A stretch of DNA of 64,000 nt from Microbispora rosea (GCF_900156315.1 NZ_FTNI01000022.1:91066-155065), one strand, 5' to 3'; positions 15,974 to 24,988 are shown, counted from the stretch's first letter. Numbers and translations are program-made. Notes: generated from the letters alone by a model not told the origin.

Positions 15974-15995
15974 CCTACCCATACGTGAGGGTAGG
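15974..15995. promoter_or_regulatory. 22-bp imperfect palindrome, MerR-type operator candidate 2
   Basis: Arms CCTACCC and GGGTAGG with centre ATACGTGA; 18 of 22 positions are symmetric. The similarity to 15239-15260 (same length, same ends, same ACGT centre) suggests one regulator. It is 65 bases before the MerR-like start. Confidence 0.55.
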
Positions 15996-16060
15996 CCGTG
16001 ATTGGCGACGGTACCCGCGCGGGAGCGGTGACCACGGGGGTAGGAAAGGTGAGCGGAGCG

Positions 16061-16459
16061 ATGCCTGAAGGTCTGGTGCAGATCGGCGAGGTCGCCGAGC
16101 GGCTCGGGCTGTCCCTGCGCACGATCCGCCACTACGAAGAGGTCGGCCTGGTCGTGCCCGCCCGCACCCAGGGGGGTTTCCGGCTCTACAGCGAGGAGGA
16201 CGTGCAGCGCCTGGCGCTGATCAGGCGGATGAAGCCGCTGGGGTTCACGCTGGAGGAGATGCGCGGCCTGCTGGAGATCACCGACCGGCTCGCCCACGGC
16301 GACGACGACCCCGGCCTGATCACCCGGCTGCAGCTGTTCGAGCGGGCCGTCGCGGAACGCGCCGACAAGCTGCGCGAGCAGCTCGCGATGGCCAGGGAGT
16401 TCGCCGAGCAGCTCCGGCGTCAGCGGTTGAACGCCCCGAAGACCACGTCCGCCTGCTGA
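16061..16459 (+). CDS. MerR family transcriptional regulator
   Basis: A 132-residue MerR-type regulator. The winged helix-turn-helix is at the N-terminus: VQIGEVAERLGLSLRTIRHYE (about 6-26), followed by EEVGLVVPARTQGGFRLYSE and the second helix pair VQRLALIRRMKPLGFTLEEM. A coiled-coil dimerisation helix (about 80-120) follows, with a short tail. There is no cysteine-bearing metal loop; a single cysteine is the last residue. So it is not a SoxR/CueR-type metal sensor and resembles short actinomycete MerR proteins of unknown signal. Start ATG 16061 is preferred; GTG 16049 is also in frame. Two 22-bp dyads upstream suggest autoregulation. Confidence 0.88.
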   Translation: MPEGLVQIGEVAERLGLSLRTIRHYEEVGLVVPARTQGGFRLYSEEDVQRLALIRRMKPLGFTLEEMRGLLEITDRLAHGDDDPGLITRLQLFERAVAERADKLREQLAMAREFAEQLRRQRLNAPKTTSAC

Positions 16460-16465
16460 TCTTCT

Positions 16466-16480
16466 GCGCCCCGCGGGCGC
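16466..16480 (+). terminator. short GC hairpin after the MerR-like gene
   Basis: GCGCCC (16466-16471) pairs with GGGCGC (16475-16480) around a CGC loop, 7 bases after the stop at 16459. The stem is short, so this is only a candidate terminator. Confidence 0.35.
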
Positions 16481-16586
16481 CCAAGTCCGTCCCAAGTGCC
16501 GTCTAAGCCCTGCCGCCTACGTTCACCGGCGTAAGGAATTCCGCGGACCGCCTGCGGAGTTCTCCGGCTTTCCGCAGCGAGGGAGC

Positions 16587-17600
16587 ATGGGATGTCCCTG
16601 TCGCCCGCACGGCACGGCCGGGCGCACGAACTGGCCCGCCGAGATCCTGCCGGTGCTCGAACACACACTGACGTGCGAGTACGCCTCGCTCACCCGCACC
16701 GGCGCGCCGATCACCTGGCCGGTGGCGCCCTACGTCGCCGAGGACGGTCGCACGGTCGACGTCTCGACGGGCCTGACCTATCCGTCCAAGGCCGAGCGGG
16801 CCAGACGCGACCCCCGGGTCGCGCTGCTGTTCTCCGACCCCACGGGATCGCCCGTCTCCGGCCCTCCCACCGTGCTCGTTCAGGGCCTGGCGACCGTACG
16901 CGACGCGGATCTGCAGGCCAACACCGATCTCTATCTGCGGCGGACGCTGGCGAAATATCCGCAGTCCCTCGCCCGGCAGCCGTGGTTCCTCGTACGGCGG
17001 CAGGTTTGGTATTGGGCCCGGATATGGATCGAGGTCACTCCGCTGCGCGTGCTGTGGTGGCCGGACGGGCGGCTCGACGCGCCTCCCCTGCGATGGGAGG
17101 CGGCGCCGGAGGTGACCGCGCCGCCGTCGGACCCCGTTCCCGCGGGAGCCGGCGCTCCGAAATGGCTGGAGCCGCCCGCCGACTGGCGCCCGCGCGCCGA
17201 CCACGCCGCAGGCCTCGGCGACCCCGTGCTGACCGTGGTCGGCGAGGACGGCTGGCCCCTGCCGCTGCGTTCGTCCGGCGCGACCCGCGTGGACGACGGC
17301 TTCCTCGTACGGATCGGCCCGCCCGGCGTCCCGGCGCGTGGACGGGCCTGCCTGACCTTCCACACCCACGACGCCGACATGAGCGGCCAGGAGAACGTCG
17401 TGCTGGTCGGCGAGGCCACGCCCCTGTCCGACGGGGTCCACGTGCGGGTCGAGCGCGCCCTCGCGGACTTCAGCCTCAGCGGGAGCCGTGCCGGGCAGGT
17501 GCGGAAGATGGTGCGGACCGCTCGCGCTCTGGCACCGCGACTCGAACGGGAGGCCGCACGACGCGGGCAGCCCGTCCCCGTGCTCCGGCGGCCTCGCTGA
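16587..17600 (+). CDS. pyridoxamine-5'-phosphate-oxidase-like flavin/F420-binding protein
   Basis: A 337-residue protein starting just after GAGGGAGC. The N-terminal half has the split-barrel pattern of the PNPOx-like family: CEYASLTRTGAPITWPVAPY, then VSTGLTYPSKAERARRDPRV and ALLFSDPTGSP, where the backbone binds FMN, F420 or haem. The segment LRRTLAKYPQSLARQPWF, then WARIWIEVTPLRVLWW, completes the first domain. The second half (VLTVVGEDGWPLPLRSSGAT, GRACLTFHTHDADMSGQENVV) looks like a second degenerate barrel, making a tandem arrangement. True pyridoxine biosynthesis residues are not evident; a redox or degradative role is possible. It converges with the SARP-type gene. Confidence 0.75.
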   Translation: MGCPCRPHGTAGRTNWPAEILPVLEHTLTCEYASLTRTGAPITWPVAPYVAEDGRTVDVSTGLTYPSKAERARRDPRVALLFSDPTGSPVSGPPTVLVQGLATVRDADLQANTDLYLRRTLAKYPQSLARQPWFLVRRQVWYWARIWIEVTPLRVLWWPDGRLDAPPLRWEAAPEVTAPPSDPVPAGAGAPKWLEPPADWRPRADHAAGLGDPVLTVVGEDGWPLPLRSSGATRVDDGFLVRIGPPGVPARGRACLTFHTHDADMSGQENVVLVGEATPLSDGVHVRVERALADFSLSGSRAGQVRKMVRTARALAPRLEREAARRGQPVPVLRRPR

Positions 17601-20600
17601 TCACAGGCCCGCGAGCGCGTCACGGGCCGACTTCTCCCAGTGGGGAGAGCCGACCTGCCGGGCCACCTCCACCGCCCGCGCGTAGTGTCCCTCCGCGGCC
17701 TCGGGTTCGCCCAGGAAGACGGCGAGGTCGCCGAGTGAGTGGGCCACCGGACCGAAGGTGACCGACGCGGTGCTCAGCCCGGCCATCTCCCCTTCCTCGG
17801 AGAGGAGCAGGCGGTAGCACGCCTCGGCCGTCTCGCGGTCCTCCAGCGCGATGGCGGTCGCCGATCGCGCCGCCATCATGCCGGTCCAGGTGAAGTCACG
17901 GCGCGGGAGGGCCGCCGGCCACACGGCCCTGGCCTCCTCCAGACGGCCGGCCGCCACGAGGGCACGGGCGTACAACTCCGCGACCTCCTCGGGGATGCGC
18001 ACCCACACCGGGGCGAGCGCCTCCACGCACTCGTCGAAGCGGCCCGCCGCCAGACGGACCGCGAAGCGCCCCACGGCGCCCATGAGGGCCGAGATCGAGG
18101 CTCCCGTCTCCATCAGCCGCTCGCCCAGCGTCGTGTACGCCCTCTCGGCCTCGTCGAACTCTCCCCGCACGAGCAGGTGCAGGGCGTCGAGGAACGCGAG
18201 GATGCCGAGGGCATGGCCGAGCTGGCCGCTCGTCGAGTGCTCCGCCGCCTGGTCGGCGTGGCGCCGGGCGGCGGCCCAGTCGTTGCGGCCCAGCGCGACC
18301 ATGCACAGCGCCGCGTGACCGAGTGTCCGGTAGCCGAGCAGCCCGGCCGCCGTGGAGACCCGCAGCAGCTCGTGCCCCAGCTCTTCCAGCTCCTGGCGCC
18401 TGTCGGGGGCGTGGCAGGCCCAGTATCGGGCGTTCAGCGCCATGCACAGCAGCTGCGGGTCGCCGACGGCGCGGGCGATGTCCACCGCCTCGGTGCTCGC
18501 CGACTCCACCCGGGCGGCGTCGTGCCCCTCGACGGCATGGCACAGCGTGACCAGCAGAAGACAGCGCAGCTCGCCCGTCTCCCGGGGAATCGCGTCCTCG
18601 ACGGCGTGCACCAGATCGCGATCGAGCCTCCGCTCCGGCTGGACGGTCCAGATGACGGGCGCATCGAAGGACACGGCCGCCCGGGCGACGGCCTTCGGAT
18701 CGGTGGTTCTCCGGGCGGCGGTCAGCGCCTTCGCCCGGACGTCGAACGCCCTTTCCACCTCACCCGCGTGTGCGAACGCGGACACCAGGCGGCACATCAG
18801 GTCGAGTCGCAGCGCCTCCGGCGGGTCGGACGCCAGGTCGAGCGCGCCCAGCCCGCCGTCCAGGAAGGCCGCCGCGTCCCTGTGGGCGTAGAGCGCGGAC
18901 GCCTGGGCCGCCGCGCGCGACGCGTACTCGGCCGCAGCCGTCGCGGTGGCGGTGGTCGCGGCGGCGAGCGCGTGGTGCCCCAGCGCCCCGACGTCCCCGG
19001 GCCGCACCGCCTCCAGGGCCGTCACGACCTTGCGGTGCATCCGGGCGCGCCGCAGCCGGGGGATGTCCTCGTAGAGGGTCTCGCGGACCAGCACGTGGGC
19101 GAAGCGGACCCGCCCCGGCCGGGGTTCCTCGAGCAGCCCGGCCAGCACCCCCGCCTCCAGCCCGTCGAGCACGGTCTCCTCGTCGGCTCCCGGCATCGCG
19201 ATGAGCACGTCGGCGTCGACCTCCCTGCCGAGCACCGCGGCGTTGCGCAACGTCGCCTGGACCGCGCCGGGGAGGCGGGCCACCCGCCGCCGGATCAGGT
19301 CCCGCACCCCGGGCGGCAGCACGTTCACCGCCGAGGGGCCGTCGATCGCGAGCAGCCGCGCCGTCTCGCTCACGAACAGCGGGTTGCCGCCGGTGCGCTC
19401 GCTGACCTTCCGCACCGTCGCCTGATCCACGTCCAGGCCGGACCGCTCGGTGAGCATCCGGGCGACCTCGTCCGGTGCGAGACCGCTCAGCTCCATGTTC
19501 TCCACCGTCTGCACGGCAAGGGCGGCGGCGGTCGCCATCAGGCCGGCTCCCGACTCCCCGGGCCGGTGCGTGAGCAGGACGAGCACGGGTGTCGCGGCCA
19601 GCCGTACGGCCAGGTGGCGCAGCAGCTGAAGGGTCTCCTCGTCGGCCCTGTGGACGTCCTCCAGCACGATCAGCAGCGGCCCCGGCACGCCGTCCAGATA
19701 GTCGCCCACGGCCCTGGCCAGCCAGAACTGGCCGACCGGCACGGCGTCGTCGGTCAGCAGCGGCGCCAGCCGCGCGGCGGTCTCCGGCGGGGGCGGCGTG
19801 GTCGCCGCGAGATCGCGCAGCACCTCGCTCCACGCCCACGCGGGCGGCACGCCGCCCGTCGTCTCCGGGCATCGGCCGACGATCGTCCGCCAGCCCCGCG
19901 ACGACAGGTGCCCCACCAGGGCGTCGGCCAGGGTGCTCTTGCCCAGCCCGGCCTCGCCGCCGAGCCACGCGACCCGGAACCCGTCCCCGGCCTGCTCCGC
20001 GGCGGCGGCCAGGCGGGCCAGCTCCCTCGTACGGCCGACCATCCTGCCGGGGGACGGCGGGCGCGGCCGGTCGGGCGGCACGACCGGCGGCGCGGGCGCG
20101 GGCTCCCGGACGATCAGGTCGAGAGAGGGGGCCTGGGCGAGGATGTCCGCCTCCAGGCTCCGCAGCGCGGGCCCGGGGTCCACGCCGAGCTCGTCCGAGA
20201 GCAGGGCGCGCGTGCGGCGCAGGGCCGCGAGGGCGTCCCCCTGACGGCCGGCCCGGTAGTAGGAGAGCGCGAGCAACCTGACGGCGTTCTCCCGGAGCGG
20301 GTGGGCGGCGACATGGCGTTCCAGCTCGGGGACCAGTTCGGCGTGGCGGCCGAGCGCCAGTCCCGCCTCGGCGCGGTATTCGGTCGCGACCGCCCGCAGT
20401 TCGAGCAGGTGGCCCACCTCGGGCACGGCCCACTCCTGGTCGGCGAACTCCTCATACGCCTGGCCCGTCCACAGCGACAGCGCCTCGCTGATCGTGTCGA
20501 AGGCGGCGGCGGGTTCGCGCCGCGAGAGGAGTCCGGCCGCGGTGTCGACCAGCTTGGGGAAAAGCCAGGCGTCCACGTCCTCGGTGCCGAGCGCGAGGCG

Positions 20601-20882
20601 ATATCCGGGCGGCGCGCTCACCAGCACGCGGGCCGGGGTCCGCGGCGCCCGCTCGGGCTCCAGGACGCGGCGCAGGTTCGACACGTACACCTGCAGGGCG
20701 CCGAGCGCCTTCGGCGGCGGCTGGCCCTTCCACAGGTCGTCGACGAACCGGTCGGTGGACACGATGTGCCCCTGTGCGCAGACCAGCCGGGCCATCACAG
20801 CCCGGTGGAGTGACGTGCCGAGCTCGACAGGGCGGCCCGCCACCTCCGCGCCGATGTGGCCCAATACCAGAACGCGCACCAT
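17601..20882 (-). CDS. SARP-type regulator with AAA ATPase and TPR domains
   Basis: A 1093-residue regulator. An OmpR-type winged-helix DNA-binding domain (about 1-95, RFVDDLWKGQPPPKALGALQ) is followed by a BTAD domain (about 100-245, ending SDELGVDPGPALRSLE). A P-loop ATPase/AAA_16 domain contains GGEAGLGKSTLADAL (Walker A, near residue 310) and LLIVLEDVHRAD (Walker B). The C-terminal half is helical TPR-like repeats (about 600-1093). This architecture is that of large AfsR/RedD-like activators, often controlling secondary metabolism or stress genes. No ribosome site is seen, so translation may be leaderless from ATG 20882. It is divergent from a membrane protein 56 bases away. No biosynthetic cluster adjoins it in this window. 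Confidence 0.9.
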   Translation of the reverse strand: MVRVLVLGHIGAEVAGRPVELGTSLHRAVMARLVCAQGHIVSTDRFVDDLWKGQPPPKALGALQVYVSNLRRVLEPERAPRTPARVLVSAPPGYRLALGTEDVDAWLFPKLVDTAAGLLSRREPAAAFDTISEALSLWTGQAYEEFADQEWAVPEVGHLLELRAVATEYRAEAGLALGRHAELVPELERHVAAHPLRENAVRLLALSYYRAGRQGDALAALRRTRALLSDELGVDPGPALRSLEADILAQAPSLDLIVREPAPAPPVVPPDRPRPPSPGRMVGRTRELARLAAAAEQAGDGFRVAWLGGEAGLGKSTLADALVGHLSSRGWRTIVGRCPETTGGVPPAWAWSEVLRDLAATTPPPPETAARLAPLLTDDAVPVGQFWLARAVGDYLDGVPGPLLIVLEDVHRADEETLQLLRHLAVRLAATPVLVLLTHRPGESGAGLMATAAALAVQTVENMELSGLAPDEVARMLTERSGLDVDQATVRKVSERTGGNPLFVSETARLLAIDGPSAVNVLPPGVRDLIRRRVARLPGAVQATLRNAAVLGREVDADVLIAMPGADEETVLDGLEAGVLAGLLEEPRPGRVRFAHVLVRETLYEDIPRLRRARMHRKVVTALEAVRPGDVGALGHHALAAATTATATAAAEYASRAAAQASALYAHRDAAAFLDGGLGALDLASDPPEALRLDLMCRLVSAFAHAGEVERAFDVRAKALTAARRTTDPKAVARAAVSFDAPVIWTVQPERRLDRDLVHAVEDAIPRETGELRCLLLVTLCHAVEGHDAARVESASTEAVDIARAVGDPQLLCMALNARYWACHAPDRRQELEELGHELLRVSTAAGLLGYRTLGHAALCMVALGRNDWAAARRHADQAAEHSTSGQLGHALGILAFLDALHLLVRGEFDEAERAYTTLGERLMETGASISALMGAVGRFAVRLAAGRFDECVEALAPVWVRIPEEVAELYARALVAAGRLEEARAVWPAALPRRDFTWTGMMAARSATAIALEDRETAEACYRLLLSEEGEMAGLSTASVTFGPVAHSLGDLAVFLGEPEAAEGHYARAVEVARQVGSPHWEKSARDALAGL

Positions 20883-20938
20883 AGCGGGTAAAGCTTAGAT
20901 CTGTTTCCTCTTATGGAGACGGCTCGTTAGGGTGACGC

Positions 20939-21844
20939 ATGATTCTTGATCGATTCCCTCCTCGATTCCTGGATGAGTCCGCGCGTCACTATCGGTGGGG
21001 TGTTCCCGCGCTGATCGCCGCCGCCGCATATGGCGCGGTGATCGTGGTCGCGGCCGCGGTCGCGACGGCCCGCGGCGACATCGGAGTCCTTTGGCGGTTG
21101 ACGCTCTTCTTCGAGGCGGACGAGGACGCCACGGCGCGGGAGCTCGCGAACGTGGATGTCACGGCCGTATGGCCGAACGTGCTCGTTCTCCTCGCGGCGG
21201 GCGGGCTGTGGGGCTGGGCGCTGTGGCAGGGCCTGCGAGGCCCGGTCGCGGGGCGCCCGCCGGCGACGGACCGCGGTGTGCTGCGACTGCGCGTGGCGTT
21301 CTACGCGGCGGCGGGGTCCTGGCTGGTGTCCGCGGTCGCACCGGCCTGGCCGTGGTGGGCGGTGGTGATCGACTCGCTGGTCATGTCGGCGGTCGTGGTG
21401 CTGTTCCACCCGGTGCTGCGCCGCGCCGTGGGGTTCCCCGGGCTCGCCCTGGCCGCGGGCCTGCTGACCAACACGAGTGTGGCCGCCGTCGAGGTGTTCG
21501 ACGTGCTCGGCTGGCGCGAGGCGCGGCGAGTGGCCGACATGCCCGATATCAGCGCTCTGGCGAGCCTGATCTGGACGGCACTGGTGTTTCTGACCCAGTG
21601 GCGGGACGGCCGCTGGCGGCGGGCGACCGTCTGGTATGGCATCGCCTCCCTGGTGGTGCCGGTCGCGCTCCTGCCGCTGGCCGTACTGGAGATCGCCGGG
21701 ATCTCCGGGGACGTATACGGCTGCGCGATCACGGCCACCAACGCTCTGACGGTGATCTGGCTCGCCCGTTCCGCCCACGAAGTCACCGACCCACCCGTCC
21801 CGTCCGGCCGGCCGGTCCTGCCGCCCGCGCGGGCGTCCGGGTAA
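20939..21844 (+). CDS. multi-pass membrane protein of unknown function
   Basis: A 301-residue protein with about seven hydrophobic segments (first at about 22-44, VPALIAAAAYGAVIVVAAAV). It has no recognisable motif; features are WPNVLVLLAAGGLWGWALWQ, SAVAPAWPWWAVVIDSLVMS and a Pro-rich C-terminal tail. AGGG precedes ATG 20939. It is divergent from the SARP-type gene with a 56-base spacer, so the regulator may act on it. Conserved-family status cannot be judged from the sequence alone. Confidence 0.7.
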   Translation: MILDRFPPRFLDESARHYRWGVPALIAAAAYGAVIVVAAAVATARGDIGVLWRLTLFFEADEDATARELANVDVTAVWPNVLVLLAAGGLWGWALWQGLRGPVAGRPPATDRGVLRLRVAFYAAAGSWLVSAVAPAWPWWAVVIDSLVMSAVVVLFHPVLRRAVGFPGLALAAGLLTNTSVAAVEVFDVLGWREARRVADMPDISALASLIWTALVFLTQWRDGRWRRATVWYGIASLVVPVALLPLAVLEIAGISGDVYGCAITATNALTVIWLARSAHEVTDPPVPSGRPVLPPARASG

Positions 21845-22014
21845 TGGTTCGTTAAGCGGATACCCGCCCTCGCCTTGGGGATAGCGAGCCTTCATACGGC
21901 CCGCCTAATCTGCGATAAGTGACGCTCTTTCCAACAGTTTGACGCACCGCGCATTGGAGGGCGGGGGCGCTTCGCCACGGAAGGTGCCCGCTGGTGACCA
22001 AGGAGCACGACACG

Positions 22015-22455
22015 ATGAAATCGCAGACCATGGACCGCGCCGGCGTATGCACGGCCGAGGCGGTCGTCGACGAATACGCGTGTCCGGTGCCGCACTCTCC
22101 TCAGGAGGTCGGCGCCGTACGACGCCGCGCGCTCGGCGTTCTGGCAGCCTGGGGAACGCCCGGGAACGCCGCGCAGGAGGCCGCGCTGGTGATCTCCGAG
22201 ATGGTGACCAACGCCGTGCTCCACGCCCTGCCGCCGGCCGAGTTCCGGCTCCTCCTCTACGCGGAGGGCGATCACGACATCATCCGGGTCGAGGTCACCG
22301 ACGCGGGAGCGGCTCCGGTGTGGCCGGGGGCCGGAGCGCCGGCGGCCGAGAGCGGGCGCGGCGCCGTTGTCGTCGACGCCCTCGCCATCCGGCACGGCTG
22401 CATGAGCGGACCCTCCGGCATGATTACGTGGTGGGCCGATCTGCCGGCCCGCTGA
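22015..22455 (+). CDS. anti-sigma-factor-like ATP-binding protein (HATPase_c)
   Basis: A 146-residue protein with the GHKL ATPase fold of SpoIIAB/RsbW-like kinases, which phosphorylate anti-anti-sigma (STAS) partners. The N-box is clear: VISEMVTNAVLHALPPAE. The glycine-rich G-box is GRGAVVVDALAIRHGCM, and the middle strand is IRVEVTDAGAAP. Start ATG 22015 is chosen since AAGGAG stands 9 bases upstream; GTG 21994 is the alternative. Such orphan HATPases are abundant in actinomycetes. The STAS/SpoIIE pair at 43.4-45.0 kb could be part of a related partner-switching network, but no link is shown by proximity. Confidence 0.85.
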   Translation: MKSQTMDRAGVCTAEAVVDEYACPVPHSPQEVGAVRRRALGVLAAWGTPGNAAQEAALVISEMVTNAVLHALPPAEFRLLLYAEGDHDIIRVEVTDAGAAPVWPGAGAPAAESGRGAVVVDALAIRHGCMSGPSGMITWWADLPAR

Positions 22456-22473
22456 GCGGCCCTGCCCGCCCGT

Positions 22474-23454
22474 TCAGCGGCGCAGTGTCTCCGACGGGGA
22501 CTCCCCGAAACGCCGGCGGTAGGCGAGCGAGAACCGCCCCAGATGGACGAACCCCCAGCGACAGGCGACGTCGGTGACCGTGGTGGCGCTCGCGTCCTGG
22601 ACCGTGAGCTCGGCACGCACCCGATCGAGGCGCACCTCCCGCAGGTAGCTCATCGGCGTCGTCTCCAGCTGACGCCGGAACCCCTCCTGAAGCGCCCGCG
22701 CGCCGACGCCCACCGCCTCGGCGATCTCCTCCACCGTGAGCGGTTCCGCCGCCCGCGCCTCGATCAGGTCCACGGCCCGTTCCACCGCCGTCGGCGCGAC
22801 CCGGGGAAGGCCGCCCGACAGCGCCTCGCTGTAGTTGCTGGGCTGGGCCAGTAGCAACTGCGTCATCAGCAGCCCCTCCAGCTGCCTGAGTGCGACGGGT
22901 TGCTCCAGCATGGCGCCGCCGGTCTCCGCCTCCCCCCTGAGCAGCTCGACGACCGCGAGCCACGATCGGGCGGGAGGCCAGGTCAGGTCCATGCCGAGGG
23001 AGAAGCTGAGCGGCCTGCGCGGCGTGCGCCCCATGAGCTTGCCGAGGTGAGCTTCGAGCGCGGCGCGGTCGAAGCGGACGATCAGCGACTCCTGCCCGGC
23101 GGTCCACCGCATGGACATGGGCCGAGTCAGCGACAGCACGGAGGCGAACTCGGGCGTCGCCACGATCCTCTCGCGGCCCTGGGACACCTCCGCGACACCG
23201 GTCAGCGGGATCTCGACGAGCAGATAGCTCTCCACCGGCTGCGGCGTGATCAGCACCTCCGTGCCGTAGCCGAGCGAATACAGCGCGACTCCGTCGAACG
23301 TCACCCCGTTCATGCGGGCGTCGAACGCGACCTCCGAACTCACCGGGCGCAGTCCGTGGACGCCGAGGTCGTTCCCGACCCGTCTACGGGCCTCGTCGAC
23401 ATCGTGTGTGTGCAGCCGCAGGTGTGCGGCGAGCGGTAGCGACTGTTCGGCCAT
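22474..23454 (-). CDS. AraC family transcriptional regulator
   Basis: A 326-residue regulator with an N-terminal AraC-binding-like (RipA/AraC_binding_2) sensing region (about 40-190) and two C-terminal helix-turn-helices: LTVEEIAEAVGVGARALQEG and VTDVACRWGFVHLGRFSLAY, followed by RRRFGESPSETLRR, the AraC signature. Start ATG 23454 (MAEQSLPL) is preferred because GGGGAGG lies 6 bases upstream; the frame is open to 23511. It converges with the HATPase gene 18 bases away. The signal is unknown; N-terminal features TPQPVESYLLVEIPLTG match regulators of aromatic or amino-acid catabolism only loosely. Confidence 0.88.
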   Translation of the reverse strand: MAEQSLPLAAHLRLHTHDVDEARRRVGNDLGVHGLRPVSSEVAFDARMNGVTFDGVALYSLGYGTEVLITPQPVESYLLVEIPLTGVAEVSQGRERIVATPEFASVLSLTRPMSMRWTAGQESLIVRFDRAALEAHLGKLMGRTPRRPLSFSLGMDLTWPPARSWLAVVELLRGEAETGGAMLEQPVALRQLEGLLMTQLLLAQPSNYSEALSGGLPRVAPTAVERAVDLIEARAAEPLTVEEIAEAVGVGARALQEGFRRQLETTPMSYLREVRLDRVRAELTVQDASATTVTDVACRWGFVHLGRFSLAYRRRFGESPSETLRR

Positions 23455-23569
23455 TTTCGCCTCCCCGCGCGGGCAGGCCCCCCGTTCCCGCAGGTCGCGG
23501 GCACGACACAAGCCTATGCGCGCGGACCGCTCGGGCGGGACACGGTCGCGGCGAGGACCGGCAGGACGC

Positions 23570-23887
23570 TCAGATCACGCGGCGGGAGACGATGCCGGTG
23601 CCGACGTCGTGGCCGCACCACAGGCGGAAGCGCCCCCCGGGGCGCAGATAATCGACCGCGTCGTCGTCGGTCGTCGCGATGGTCACCACGTGCAGGCGGT
23701 CACCCGGGATCAGCGGCTCCTCGTCGTCGGAGGTGATCGCCGCCTGGAAGGGCCGGCTGGGCCCGCTGCCGTACTCCCCCGCGCAGGCGCAGATCACCAG
23801 CGACTGCGTGCGGAAGGGCAGTTCGTGCGGCAGGCCGCCCTGGTCGGAGGCCAGGAGCGTGATGAGTGCCTTTGCCCGGACGGTCAT
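23570..23887 (-). CDS. stand-alone EF-Tu domain-III-like beta-barrel protein
   Basis: A 105-residue soluble protein. The order of elements resembles the C-terminal barrel of elongation factor Tu without the GTPase domain: AKALITLLASDQGG, PFRTQSLVICACAGEY, FQAAITSDDEEPLIPGDRLH and LRPGGRFRLWCGHDVGTGIV. Start ATG 23887 is chosen (GGTGG upstream); GTG 23899 is an alternative. No neighbour explains its job. Similar small EF-Tu-like proteins occur in actinomycetes but their function is unknown to me. Confidence 0.6.
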   Translation of the reverse strand: MTVRAKALITLLASDQGGLPHELPFRTQSLVICACAGEYGSGPSRPFQAAITSDDEEPLIPGDRLHVVTIATTDDDAVDYLRPGGRFRLWCGHDVGTGIVSRRVI

Positions 23888-23962
23888 CGAGACCACCAAC
23901 TTTCACGCGACTATTGCATTATGCAACGTTCGCGCCGGCCGATTACTTCCCCCTGGGGGACC

Positions 23963-24988
23963 TCACCCTCCAGTGTGCGCCGCGGGGGCGGTCGAGCCGC
24001 GCACCACCAGCTCCGTCGCGAGCTCGACGTGATGCGACTCGACCTGCTCCCCGGCCGCCAGGCGCAGCGCCGTACGCACCGCGACGGCGCCCATCTCCCG
24101 CAGCGGCTGCCGCACGGTGGTCAGGGGCGGCGAGGCCATCCGGGCGATCTGCGTGTCGTCGAAGCCCACGATGCTGAGGTCCTCGGGCACGCGCAGCCCC
24201 CGGGCCCTGGCCGCCTCCAGCACGCCGAGGGCGATGTCGTCGCAGCCCGCGAAGATCGCCGTAGGCGCCTCCGGCAGGTCCAGCAGGGCCGCCCCGCCCG
24301 TCACGCCGTCGTAGTAGTGGAAAGTCGCGGTCCGCACGTACCCGGGCGGGACGGGCGCGCCCGCGGCCTCCATGGCGGCCCGGTAGCCGTGCAGCCGGGC
24401 CTGGTTGCACGCCGCGGTCGCCGGGCCGCCGAGATAGGCGACGCGCCGGTGGCCGAGCGCGAGCAGGTGCTGCGTCGCGGCCATGCCACCGGCGAAGTTC
24501 GTCGAGCCGACGCTGGTCACCCGGGCCCTCGGCAGGTTCAGCGGGTCGATCACGACCAGGGGCAGCCGTGCTCTGGCCAGGGCGGTGAGCTGCCCGGCGG
24601 TCAGCTCACCGGTGACGGCGACCAGCGCCCGGCGTCCGGCCGCGACCAGGTCGCGCGCCCACCCTCCCGTGCGGTCGGCGTTGCGCCGGATGCTCACCAC
24701 CACGGCCACGTCGAGATCGGCGCCGGCCTGCACCGCGCCCTGGACGATCTCGGTGGAGTACGCGTTGAGGTCCGCGTCGAACTCCACCTCGATCGTGTCG
24801 GGCGCCGCCTCACCCCGGCGCTGCGGCGGCGCGACGTAGTCGTGCTGCTCCAGCAGCGACAGCACCAGCGAACGGGTCTCCGGCGCGACGTCGCTGCGGC
24901 CGTTGAGCACCTTCGACACGGTCGCGACCGACACCCCTGCCGAGGCCGCGACCGTCGCGAGAGTGGCCCGCCTACGACTGGGCGGCAT
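23963..24988 (-). CDS. LacI family transcriptional regulator of the bxl-like locus
   Basis: A 341-residue LacI/GalR repressor. The DNA-binding domain is residues about 8-60: LATVAASAGVSVATVSKVLN, followed by the hinge region. The periplasmic-binding-protein-like sensor spans about 68-330 (IVQGAVQAGADLDVAVVVSI, AIFAGCDDIALGVLEAA, VGFDDTQIARMASPPLTTVR). AGGGAGG precedes ATG 24988, which lies 17 bases inside the end of the GH3 gene, so the two are co-transcribed and coupled. Two matched CGAAAyrTTTCG palindromes near the GH3 and SBP starts are its likely operators. Function as BxlR-type repressor of beta-xyloside/glucoside use is inference from arrangement. Confidence 0.9.
   Translation of the reverse strand: MPPSRRRATLATVAASAGVSVATVSKVLNGRSDVAPETRSLVLSLLEQHDYVAPPQRRGEAAPDTIEVEFDADLNAYSTEIVQGAVQAGADLDVAVVVSIRRNADRTGGWARDLVAAGRRALVAVTGELTAGQLTALARARLPLVVIDPLNLPRARVTSVGSTNFAGGMAATQHLLALGHRRVAYLGGPATAACNQARLHGYRAAMEAAGAPVPPGYVRTATFHYYDGVTGGAALLDLPEAPTAIFAGCDDIALGVLEAARARGLRVPEDLSIVGFDDTQIARMASPPLTTVRQPLREMGAVAVRTALRLAAGEQVESHHVELATELVVRGSTAPAAHTGG

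Larger units (their letters stand above)
15681..16060. other. 380-base non-coding stretch upstream of the MerR-like gene
   Basis: No convincing gene. A GTG-started frame at 15723-16001 is Ala/Pro-rich and lacks a ribosome site. The stretch holds two dyads (15709-15734 and 15974-15995) consistent with control by the MerR-like regulator downstream. Confidence 0.6.

Noticed and set aside
15723-16001. A GTG-started frame upstream of the MerR-like gene
   Set aside because: Low-complexity Ala/Pro-rich peptide without ribosome site; overlies regulatory dyads.
17739-20813. A 1024-codon open frame opposite the SARP-type gene
   Set aside because: High GC third positions keep the antisense frame open. 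The sequence is low-complexity and shares no domain with any family.
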